In this document: positions 27,584 to 34,226 of the stretch, piece by piece | Layout of the letters: every line of letters begins with the position of its first letter | Numbering within the stretch: the stretch's first letter is position 1 | DNA from: Actinospica durhamensis | GTDB taxonomy: Bacteria > Actinomycetota > Actinomycetes > Streptomycetales > Catenulisporaceae | Direction: 5' to 3' | DNA length: 34,226 nucleotides | Assembly (NCBI RefSeq): GCF_018139695.1 | Contig: NZ_JAGSOG010000070.1 | Location: 1 to 34,226 of the forward strand | Notes under the pieces: model-generated | What the model was told of the DNA's origin: nothing | Database searches by the model: none | Seen by the model: only the letters and a program-made list of their open reading frames with translations | Position numbers and translations under genes: made by a program

Positions 27584-29836
27584 GTGAGCATGACCCGCGT
27601 CGCCGAGTTCGCCGCCGCCCCCGGCGCGGCCAACGACGCGCGCAGGTTCGTCCGGGAAACCCTGGCGGAATGGGATAAAACGGGCGGCCTCGGCGTCGAA
27701 TCCGTCCTCGACGACATCCTGCTGCTCACCAGCGAACTCGTCACCAACGCGGTCGTGCACGCGGGCACCAGCGCCGTGGTGACCTGCGAACTGCGGCCCG
27801 GGCCCGACGGCGAGCCGGCCGCGGTGCGGATCGAGGTGGCCGACCGGCATCCCGGCAAGGCCCTGCCCGCGCCCCGGCCCCCCTCGAGTCGGGACGCCGC
27901 GCCCGAGTTCGACCAGGAGCATCCGATCCCGGACTCCCCCGAGCACGGCTGGGGCCTGTATCTGACGGCGCATCTGGCCGACGCCTGGGGCGTGCAGTAC
28001 TCGCGCACCCGCAAGCAGGTCTGGTTCGACCTGCCGCTGCCCGAGCGCGCCGCCGAGGGCGCGGTTCCGGCCCCGCCGGCGGTGCCCGGGCACGACCCGG
28101 CCGACGCGCTGCCCGCCTGGGACCCGCACAGCGTGGAAGAGCTCGACGAACACCTGCGCAACGTGGCCGAGCACATCAGGAACCTGTTCGACCTGGACAC
28201 CGCGCTGATCCTGCTGACCCAGGACGACGCCCCCGGCACGCTGCGGGTGCGCGCCGCCGCCGGACTCCCGGCCGGATCGCTGCCGCAGGTCACCCAGGCC
28301 CCGAGCGCGGCCAGCCGGATCGACCTGTCCGCCGTCCCCGCCGTCTACCCGGACCTGGCCGGACGCGGGGAGCACTCCAGCGCTCTGCTGTCCGCGCTGG
28401 CCGGCCTTGGGCTGCGCTCGCTGTCCACCGCGCCGCTGACCGTGGGCGGGCGCACCACCGGCCTGATCGCGGTGGCCGACCACGGCCCCGACCGGATCGG
28501 GGAGGCCGACGCGCTGCGGCTGGCCCGGGAGGCCGAGCGGATCGCGCTGACGGTGGAGACCGCGCGGCTGGCCGAGGCCGGGCAGAGCCGCCGGGCCGCG
28601 CTCTCCTTCCTGGCCGAGGCCGGGGAGCTGCTGGCCGGCTCGCTCGACCCCGAGCGCACGCTCGCGCTGGCCGCGCAGCTGCTGGTGCCCTCGCTGGCCC
28701 GCTGGTGCGCGATCTACCGGCGCAACGAGATCGGCCGGCGCCGCCCCGCCATGGTCTGGCACGCGGACGAGGACTGGTACGACCCGCTGGCCGAGGCCGT
28801 GGCCGCCGCCGGGGAGCCGGCCCCGGGCACGGACGCCTCGCAGTGGCCGCACTCCGAGCACGCCGCGCTGCGCCCCGGGGAGCTGCTTGTGCTCCCGCTC
28901 GAGGCCCGCGGCCACCCGCTCGGCACCATCGCCCTGGCCACCGCGCCGGGCTCCCGGCTCACCCGCGAGGCCGCCGACCTGGCCTGGGACCTGGCCCGGC
29001 GCATCTCGGTCACCTACGACGCCGCGCTCTCCTACGCCGAGCTGCGCCGTACCGCCCACCAGCTGCAGTCCTCGCTGCTGCCGCCGGAGATCCCGCACGT
29101 GGACGGCGCCGACATCGCCGTGTTCTACCACCCGGCCGGGCAGGACGGCGCGGGCCCGGACATCGGCTACGACACGCTGGTGGGCGGCGACTTCTACGAC
29201 GTGTTCGAGATCCGCCCCGGCTGCTGGGGCCTGGCCGTGGGCGACGTGTGCGGCACCGGCCCGCAGGCGGCCGCGGTCACCGGCCTGGCCCGGCACTCGC
29301 TGCGGCTGCTCGCCCGCGAGGGCCTGCGCCCGTCCACCGTGCTGCACCGGCTGAACCAGGCCATCCTGGACGAGGGCGAGCGCGGGCGCTTCCTGACCTT
29401 GATATACGCCGAGGCCGAGCCGCAGCCGGACGGCTCGCTCAGCCTCGCGCTGATCTGCGCCGGGCACCCGCCGCCGCTGATCCTGCGCACCGACGGCCGG
29501 GTGGAGGCCGCGGGATCCTCGCAGCCGCTGCTGGGCGTGATCGAGGGCGACCCCGGCTTCCACGTCGACTCGGTGGCGCTGCGGCCAGGCGACGCCATGC
29601 TCTGCTTCACCGACGGGGCCTCGGAGCGGCGCCGGGGCGGCGCGATGCTCGGCGACGACGGCCTCGCCCGGCTGCTCGCGGACTGCCGGACGCTGTCCGC
29701 GGCCGGGATCACCGCGCGGATCCAGCGCGGCGTGGAGCAGTTCGGCGACGGCCCGCTGGGCGACGACATGGCCCTGCTCGCACTGCGTGCCGCGCCCGGA
29801 AACGAGGGCGCGGCACGCGGCGGGCGAACGGCATAG
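27584..29836 (+). CDS. osaC: OsaC-type multidomain anti-sigma kinase/GAF/PP2C phosphatase
   Basis: This is a 750-residue signalling protein. Residues 1-150 form an RsbW-like HATPase domain, with the N box SELVTNAVVHAG, VADRHPG and HGWGLYLTAHLADAWGV. One or two GAF-like domains follow (about 180-330 and 350-490). A SpoIIE/PP2C phosphatase ends the protein, with metal-site motifs VGGDFYDVF near residue 534, GDVCGTG, CFTDG and GDDMALLAL. S. coelicolor osaC, divergent from osaAB, encodes such a protein and returns sigma-B activity to basal level after osmotic stress. The G2 box reads HGWGL instead of the usual HGRGL. The start may be GTG 27584 (leaderless) or ATG 27590. It converges with the MFS gene over 28 bases holding a weak 5-bp hairpin. 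Confidence 0.9.
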   Translation: MSMTRVAEFAAAPGAANDARRFVRETLAEWDKTGGLGVESVLDDILLLTSELVTNAVVHAGTSAVVTCELRPGPDGEPAAVRIEVADRHPGKALPAPRPPSSRDAAPEFDQEHPIPDSPEHGWGLYLTAHLADAWGVQYSRTRKQVWFDLPLPERAAEGAVPAPPAVPGHDPADALPAWDPHSVEELDEHLRNVAEHIRNLFDLDTALILLTQDDAPGTLRVRAAAGLPAGSLPQVTQAPSAASRIDLSAVPAVYPDLAGRGEHSSALLSALAGLGLRSLSTAPLTVGGRTTGLIAVADHGPDRIGEADALRLAREAERIALTVETARLAEAGQSRRAALSFLAEAGELLAGSLDPERTLALAAQLLVPSLARWCAIYRRNEIGRRRPAMVWHADEDWYDPLAEAVAAAGEPAPGTDASQWPHSEHAALRPGELLVLPLEARGHPLGTIALATAPGSRLTREAADLAWDLARRISVTYDAALSYAELRRTAHQLQSSLLPPEIPHVDGADIAVFYHPAGQDGAGPDIGYDTLVGGDFYDVFEIRPGCWGLAVGDVCGTGPQAAAVTGLARHSLRLLAREGLRPSTVLHRLNQAILDEGERGRFLTLIYAEAEPQPDGSLSLALICAGHPPPLILRTDGRVEAAGSSQPLLGVIEGDPGFHVDSVALRPGDAMLCFTDGASERRRGGAMLGDDGLARLLADCRTLSAAGITARIQRGVEQFGDGPLGDDMALLALRAAPGNEGAARGGRTA

Positions 29837-29864
29837 TCGGACAGTCCGAATATCTCCGGCGTGT

Positions 29865-31274
29865 CTAACCCATTTCCTCCAGCGCCTTGCCCTTCGTCTC
29901 CTTGATGAACTTCACCACGAAGAAGAAGGACACGAACGCCATGCAGGCGTAGATGATGTACGAGCCGCTGAGCGACCAGCGGCTCATGGTCGGGAAGGAC
30001 TGGGAGACCGCGAAGTTGGCCAGCCACTGGAAGGACGCGGCGACCGAGAGCGCGAGCGCGCGGATCTTGTTCGGGAACATCTCGCCGAGCAGCACCCACA
30101 CGACCACGCCCCAGGACATGGCGAAGAAGAACACGTAGATGTGTGCGCCGACGATGGCGGTGGTGCCGTAGGCCTTCGGGATCGAACTGACCGCGGTGGA
30201 CTTGTTCACGTGCGAGAAGGCGAAGGCCACCACGGCCAGCGAGACCGTCATGCCGAGCGAGCCGATCAGCAGCAGCGGCTTGCGTCCGACCCGGTCGATC
30301 ACCGAGATCGCCACCACCGTGCCGATCACGTTCACGATCGAGGTGGAGACCGACAGGAGCAGCGAGTTCGAGACGTTGTACCCCACGGACTGCCACAGCA
30401 GCGAGGAGTAGTAGAAGATGACGTTGATACCCACGAACTGCTGGAAGATCGACAGCCCGATACCGATCAGCACGATCGGCAGCACGAAGCCGTTGGAACC
30501 GAGCAGGTCGCGGAACGCGGGTTTGTGTTCGGACTTGATGACGTGGTCGATCTCGGCGATCCGCGCGTCGAGGTCGACGTCCTCCCCCTCGACCTTCTGC
30601 AGCACGTCCTGGGCCCGGCCGACCTGCCTCGTGGCGATCAGGTAGCGCGGCGACTCCGGCACCATCAGCGCGAGCAGGCCGTAGAGCACAGCGGGGAAGG
30701 CCTCGATGATCAGCATCCAGCGCCAGGCCTGCAATCCCCAGAGGTTGTTCGTGGTCTGACCGTTGGCCGCTTCGTTCAGGCCGTAGTTGATCAGCTGGGA
30801 GACGAAGATGCCGAGCACGATCGCCATCTGCTGGAGCGAGCCGAGCCGGCCGCGGTACTGCGCCGGGGCCACCTCGGCGATGTAGGTGGGCGCGACCACC
30901 GAGGCGATACCGATGCCGATACCGCCGACGATGCGCCAGATCGACAGGTCCACGATGGAGAACGCGAGGCCGGATAGGACGCCGGAGACCACGAAGAGGA
31001 CCGCGGCGATCAACATGACCTTGACCCGGCCGATCCGGTCGGCCATGGACCCCGCGATCCATGCGCCGAAGGCCGAGCCGAGCAGGGCCGAGGCCACCGC
31101 GAAGCCGGTCGCGCTCGAGCCCACGTTGAAGTGCTTCTGGATACCGGTGACCGCTCCGTTGATCACGGAGCTGTCGTATCCGAACAGGAATCCACCCATG
31201 GCGGCCGCGGCCGCGATGAAGATCACGTAGCCGAAATGTTCTTCACCTTCATGAACACTCTTTCCCATCGCCAT
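29865..31274 (-). CDS. Sugar-porter MFS transporter
   Basis: This is a 12-segment major facilitator of the sugar porter family (XylE/GLUT type), about 469 residues, probably a proton-sugar symporter. Family marks are GGFLFGYDSSVINGA in helix 1, DRIGRVKV, the PESPRYLI sequence after helix 6, FQQFVGINVIFYYSS in helix 7, DRVGRKPLL, and GVVVWVLLGEMFP before the C-terminal half. The substrate cannot be read from sequence. I start at ATG 31274 (MAMGKS): the in-frame GTG at 31343 lies inside the conservon terminator, and TACCTT lies exactly six bases before 31274, suggesting a leaderless mRNA. It is a single-gene unit, convergent with osaC. Confidence 0.92.
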   Translation of the reverse strand: MAMGKSVHEGEEHFGYVIFIAAAAAMGGFLFGYDSSVINGAVTGIQKHFNVGSSATGFAVASALLGSAFGAWIAGSMADRIGRVKVMLIAAVLFVVSGVLSGLAFSIVDLSIWRIVGGIGIGIASVVAPTYIAEVAPAQYRGRLGSLQQMAIVLGIFVSQLINYGLNEAANGQTTNNLWGLQAWRWMLIIEAFPAVLYGLLALMVPESPRYLIATRQVGRAQDVLQKVEGEDVDLDARIAEIDHVIKSEHKPAFRDLLGSNGFVLPIVLIGIGLSIFQQFVGINVIFYYSSLLWQSVGYNVSNSLLLSVSTSIVNVIGTVVAISVIDRVGRKPLLLIGSLGMTVSLAVVAFAFSHVNKSTAVSSIPKAYGTTAIVGAHIYVFFFAMSWGVVVWVLLGEMFPNKIRALALSVAASFQWLANFAVSQSFPTMSRWSLSGSYIIYACMAFVSFFFVVKFIKETKGKALEEMG

Positions 31275-31280
31275 GATCGG

Positions 31281-31286
31281 AAGGTA
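31281..31286 (-). promoter_or_regulatory. -10 element of the MFS gene, leaderless geometry
   Basis: TACCTT (minus strand) occupies -12 to -7 before the chosen ATG at 31274. No ribosome site is found upstream of that ATG. There is no recognisable -35 at the usual distance. Confidence 0.45.
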
Positions 31287-31339
31287 ACCCGCGAACCGGG
31301 TGGGAAACCCCCCGGGCGAGCCGAAGGAGTGACGAGACG

Positions 31340-31380
31340 TCACCCACCCCCGCTCCGGACGGTGGAGCGGGGGTGGGTGA
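31340..31380 (-). terminator. Strong hairpin terminator after cvnD
   Basis: CACCCACCCCCGCTCC (31341-31356) pairs perfectly with GGAGCGGGGGTGGGTG (31364-31379) across a seven-base loop, and a T-A pair extends the stem to 17 bp. It lies 22 bases after the cvnD stop codon. There is no T-tract. It is the strongest hairpin in the window. Confidence 0.85.
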
Positions 31381-31401
31381 GAGGTCTGTGTGCGGCGCCG
31401 G

Positions 31402-32004
31402 TCAGCGCATCGCGGCGAAGCGCGACATCGCGTGCTCGACCAGGCGGATCAGTGTCAGCTTGGTCGACTCCCGCGAACGGGCGTCACAGGTCACTATCGG
31501 CACGTCGGCCTGCACCGAGAGGGCCTCGCGTACATCGTCCATCTCGTGGCTGAGCACGCCGTCGAAACAGTTGACCGCGATGATGTACGGCAGCCCCGCG
31601 TCCTCGAAGTAGTCGATCGCGGCGAAGCAGTCGGCCAGTCGGCGGGTGTCGACCAGTACCACGGCGCCGATCGCGCCCCGGGTCAGGTCGTCCCACATGA
31701 ACCAGAACCGGTTCTGGCCGGGTGTGCCGAACAGGTAGAGGATCAGTTCACGGTCGAGCGATACACGGCCGAAGTCCATGGCCACGGTGGTCGTGGTCTT
31801 GTCCGGGACCTTGCTCAGGTCGTCGATCCCGTCGCTCGCGGCCGTCATAACCGCTTCCGTGGTCAGCGGGCTGATCTCGGAGACGGCACCGACGAAGGTG
31901 GTCTTGCCGACTCCGAACCCGCCCGCCACGACGATCTTGACCGAGGTAGTCGGTCCGGAGGGCGCGGGCGCGGCGTAGCCCGCACTAGAGGTTGCGAAGT
32001 CCAA
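31402..32004 (-). CDS. cvnD: Conservon small GTP-binding protein CvnD
   Basis: This 200-residue ATP/GTP-binding protein is the CvnD component of a conservon, related to Ras-like GTPases such as MglA. Walker A is GGFGVGKTTF at residues 28-37 with K34 and T35. FGTPGQNRFWFMWDDLTRGA carries the switch II region (DxxG replaced by the family's FGTPGQ form), and VNCFD occupies the place of NKxD. In S. coelicolor conservons the four products form a membrane-associated complex likened to eukaryotic G-protein receptors. It overlaps cvnC by 20 bases and is the last gene before a strong terminator. Confidence 0.93.
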   Translation of the reverse strand: MDFATSSAGYAAPAPSGPTTSVKIVVAGGFGVGKTTFVGAVSEISPLTTEAVMTAASDGIDDLSKVPDKTTTTVAMDFGRVSLDRELILYLFGTPGQNRFWFMWDDLTRGAIGAVVLVDTRRLADCFAAIDYFEDAGLPYIIAVNCFDGVLSHEMDDVREALSVQADVPIVTCDARSRESTKLTLIRLVEHAMSRFAAMR

Positions 32005-32338
32005 GGAGCACCCTTTCCAGAAGCGCGAGGTCCGGCTTGCCCTCGGCGGAACCCGGCTGCTGGACTGCGATCAGGCCCGACTCGGCCATGTCTCCGACCA
32101 TCACCCGGGCCACGCCCAGCGGCATCCGCATCAGCGCGGCGATCTCGGCCAGCGACTTGATCTCGATACACAGTTCGCAGATCCGCTGGTGTTCCGGCAT
32201 GAGTCCGTAGCCGGCGTTGCGGCCCTGAGGCGTGGTGGTCACCAGCGCCTCGATGGCCAGTTGGTAGCGCGCCCGCGTCCGGCCGCCGGTCATGGCGTAC
32301 GGGCGGACAAGCGGGGAAGAGTCTTGTCCTGAGCTCAA
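31985..32338 (-). CDS. cvnC: Conservon DUF742 protein CvnC
   Basis: This is a 117-residue DUF742 protein. The typical opening LVRPYAMTGGRTRARYQLAIEALV and the winged-helix-like part (CELCIEIKSLAEIAALMRMPLGVARVMVGDMAESGLI) are complete. CvnC-type proteins are small partners in the conservon complex, presumed to bridge the kinase-like CvnA and the GTPase. The TTG at 32338 is chosen because an AAGGA site precedes it and an ATG start at MTGGRT would cut into the conserved opening. The gap to cvnB is 36 bases. Confidence 0.92.
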   Translation of the reverse strand: MSSGQDSSPLVRPYAMTGGRTRARYQLAIEALVTTTPQGRNAGYGLMPEHQRICELCIEIKSLAEIAALMRMPLGVARVMVGDMAESGLIAVQQPGSAEGKPDLALLERVLLGLRNL

Positions 32339-32374
32339 TGAAACCGTCCTTCACGCGGGGGATAGGGCGTGCGC

Positions 32375-32797
32375 CTACCGGGGGAGCGAGTTCTGCAGCT
32401 CCGCCCGCAGCGCGGGCGTGAGCGTGTCTCCGGCCCGCTCCACCAGAAGGGCCATCTCGTATCCGATCAGACCCATGTCGCAATCCGAGGAGGCCAGCAC
32501 CGCGAGCACCGACCCGTCGCTGATGGCCATGACGAACAGGAAGCCGCGCACCATCTCGACCACGGTCTGGGTGACCGAGCCGCCCTCGAAGATCCGGGCG
32601 GCTCCGGTGGTCAGGCTGGAAAGGCCGGATGCCACCGCGGCGAGCTGGTCGGCCCGATCCCGCGGGAAGCCGTTCGAGACGGCGAGCAGCAGGCCGTCCG
32701 AGGACACCACGACGGTGTGGGCCACACCCGGCACCCGGTCCACGAAGTTGGTGATCAGCCAGTTGAGGTTCTGCGCCGCCTGGCTCAGCTCGCTCAC
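32375..32797 (-). CDS. cvnB: Conservon roadblock/LC7 protein CvnB
   Basis: This is a 140-residue roadblock/LC7-domain protein ([30 protein letters not shown], then [20 protein letters not shown] and [27 protein letters not shown]). Roadblock proteins such as MglB act as GTPase-activating or scaffolding partners of small GTPases, consistent with a role toward CvnD. The GTG at 32797 has AAAGGG nine bases upstream. A longer frame reaching 33139 is the cvnA coding region read in another frame. Confidence 0.94.
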   Translation of the reverse strand: MSELSQAAQNLNWLITNFVDRVPGVAHTVVVSSDGLLLAVSNGFPRDRADQLAAVASGLSSLTTGAARIFEGGSVTQTVVEMVRGFLFVMAISDGSVLAVLASSDCDMGLIGYEMALLVERAGDTLTPALRAELQNSLPR

Positions 32798-32846
32798 GGT
32801 TGTGCCCTTTCGAAATGGTTGCCTGGAGTAGTGCTGGCCACGACGA

Positions 32847-34226
32847 TCAGCGCTCGCCTTCGGACGGGTTTTCCTGACCGGTGGCGGCGTCGCGGCCCTG
32901 GCGAAGGCCGCGGTGGAAGCTGGAGAGCCGTCCGCGCACCTCTTCGGCCGAGCGTGCCGCCATCGGCGGCGGGGTGGCCTTGGCCGCCCCGGTGCCGCCG
33001 GCCGAGCCGGGCACCAGATTGGACTTGGGCACGCGCTTGGGCAGGCCCTTCTGGGTGAGGCCGGCCGCGACCGGCTTGGCCGCGGCCTGCGCCGCCCGCC
33101 AGCCCTCGTCTCCCGGTGAGGACCAGGCCCCGGAGGCACCGCGCGCCCCTTCCGGAGCCCGCACCTCCTCCGCGGCCGGGGCGGACGAGGATGGCCAACT
33201 CGGCGCGGGGGTCTCCATAGGCCTGTCTCCTGCGGAGTTCGGTACGGGTGCCGGGGCCGGGCTGCGCAGCTCGGCGGGCGGCTGTGGCGGGAATCCGGGC
33301 GCCTGCTCCAGCGGCTCGGCCGGTCGGGCCTGCGGTGCCGGGGCGGGCGCGGGAGCGGGTGCCGGCGCGGCGACCGGAGCGGGCGCCGCCTGCGCCTGCG
33401 GAGCCTGCGGCACGGACGGGCGCTGGGCCGCGGCCTGGGCTTGGGCCCTGGCCTCGTCGCGGCGGCGGAACCACTCGGACTCCATCGCCTCGAAGATCGG
33501 CAGGCGCTCGTCGGTGACCGGGGCCGGGGGCAGCGGGTCGGCCGCGAAGAGCCGGTCGGCCACCGAGAACGAGCCGGAGCCTGACGGGTCCGCCTGGGGC
33601 TGCGGGGTGAGCCGGAACTGCGCGGTGTCGTCCGAGCGGCGCTGCTGCGGGGCCGGGGCCTGGCGCTGCGCCGGAGCCTGCGGCGGGACCACCGGGAACT
33701 GCCCGGTGTCGCCGGAGCGCTTCTGGGCGGGCGGCGGGCCCTGCGGCGGGACGACCGGGAACTGCCCGGTGTTGCCCACGTCGCGGATCCGCGGCAGCTG
33801 TCCGGTGGACTCGGCCGGGCGCGGCGCCTGAGCCGGCGGGGCGACCGGGGGGGCCGGCGGCATCTGCTGGGGCAGCACGGGCTGCTGCGGCAGGGCGGCC
33901 GGCGGCTGCGGCGGCTGGAACGGCGGCTGCTGCGGGGCCGGCTGCTGCAGGCCCTGCGCGGACCCGTCGAGGCCGAGCTCGGCGCGCGGGGCGGCCCGGA
34001 ACGGGTTGCCCGGCGCCGGAGCCTGCGGCTCCGAGCCGAATCCGGCCGGGGCCTGCGGCGCGCCGTACGGCGGCATCGAGGGAGCCTGCGGCTGCTGCGG
34101 CGCGCCGAAGGGCGAGTCGGAGCCGTACGACGTGTCCTGACCGCCGAAGGGCGAGTCGAACGGGGCGTCGTCGCGGGAACCGGGCTGCGCGGCGAACGGG
34201 TTGACCGGCGGGCCGACCGGCGGGGC
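32847..34226 (-). CDS. cvnA: Conservon sensor kinase-like CvnA, C-terminal part only
   Basis: The frame is open from the right edge of the window to the stop at 32847, about 459 codons; the start and any sensor, HAMP and HATPase domains lie outside. The visible part is almost entirely low-complexity Pro/Ala/Gln sequence. It has repeated TGQFP motifs and ends in [19 protein letters not shown], a tail typical of nitrate-sensor-like CvnA histidine kinases in conservons. The assignment rests on that tail and on its place directly before cvnB, cvnC and cvnD with a 49-base gap. The Pro-rich part is probably disordered and cytoplasmic. Confidence 0.8.
   Translation of the reverse strand, partial: APPVGPPVNPFAAQPGSRDDAPFDSPFGGQDTSYGSDSPFGAPQQPQAPSMPPYGAPQAPAGFGSEPQAPAPGNPFRAAPRAELGLDGSAQGLQQPAPQQPPFQPPQPPAALPQQPVLPQQMPPAPPVAPPAQAPRPAESTGQLPRIRDVGNTGQFPVVPPQGPPPAQKRSGDTGQFPVVPPQAPAQRQAPAPQQRRSDDTAQFRLTPQPQADPSGSGSFSVADRLFAADPLPPAPVTDERLPIFEAMESEWFRRRDEARAQAQAAAQRPSVPQAPQAQAAPAPVAAPAPAPAPAPAPQARPAEPLEQAPGFPPQPPAELRSPAPAPVPNSAGDRPMETPAPSWPSSSAPAAEEVRAPEGARGASGAWSSPGDEGWRAAQAAAKPVAAGLTQKGLPKRVPKSNLVPGSAGGTGAAKATPPPMAARSAEEVRGRLSSFHRGLRQGRDAATGQENPSEGER
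33680..33810 (-). repeat. TGQFP-type peptide repeats in CvnA
   Basis: Four related peptides occur in the disordered part of Cvn[33 protein letters not shown] and [10 protein letters not shown]. The two central copies are also alike at the DNA level, with a period of about 62 bases (33680-33710 and 33742-33772). The fourth copy extends left of this interval. Confidence 0.7.

Noticed and set aside
31275-31343. GTG 31343 as the start of the MFS transporter
   Set aside because: It falls inside the terminator hairpin of the conservon operon and the added residues are not part of the family fold.
32375-33139. Longer CvnB reading frame starting at 33139
   Set aside because: The added N-terminus is Arg/Pro-rich and overlaps cvnA in another frame; the roadblock domain begins at GTG 32797, which has its own ribosome site.

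Overview
The window is very GC-rich chromosomal DNA with strongly GC-biased third codon positions and many GTG/TTG starts. It carries gene sets typical of complex, sporulating actinomycetes: a conservon (cvnABCD), an osaABC-type osmoadaptation locus, clgR beside cinA and pgsA, and the ftsK/HTH-DUF4115/rimO group. A member of the Streptomycetales, Catenulisporales or a close relative fits best; the genus cannot be fixed from the sequence alone. Nearly every gene lies on the minus strand. The only well-supported plus-strand gene is osaC.

Layout from left to right. (1) 1-2353: dinG helicase. (2) 2493-12794: one long minus-strand operon, transcribed from about 12.8 kb down. It encodes a complete NRPS-independent citrate-hydroxamate siderophore pathway in the rhbABCDEF order known from rhizobactin 1021: aminotransferase, decarboxylase, synthetase, acetyltransferase, N-hydroxylase, synthetase. 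A membrane-anchored extracytoplasmic protein of unknown function follows. An IdeR/DmdR-like iron box lies just upstream of the first gene and a hairpin terminator closes the operon at 2451-2479. (3) 12976-14406: hflX. (4) 14591-18163: clgR, cinA, pgsA and rimO. clgR has a sigma-R-type promoter and a long, structured leader. (5) 18300-22122: a RodZ-like HTH membrane protein and ftsK. (6) 22205-29836: osaB, osaA (a hybrid kinase with a seven-unit HAMP array) and the divergent osaC (anti-sigma kinase/PP2C phosphatase). (7) 29865-31274: sugar-porter MFS transporter. (8) 31402-34226: a conservon, cvnD-cvnC-cvnB and the C-terminal part of cvnA, which runs off the right edge.

How it fits together: the left third is an iron-regulated siderophore factory sitting between hflX and dinG. 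The middle is a conserved housekeeping and proteostasis block. The right third is signalling: osmotic stress, sigma-factor control and G-protein-like conservon signalling. The clearest oddities are a reading-frame conflict at the rhbE/rhbF junction, the direct clgR-hflX junction with no recA-recX-miaB-miaA-dapF block between them, the sigma-R promoter on clgR, the 276-bp coding repeats of osaA, and several genes whose -10 element sits exactly six bases before the start codon, implying leaderless mRNAs. No tRNA, rRNA, insertion sequence, prophage or CRISPR array was seen.
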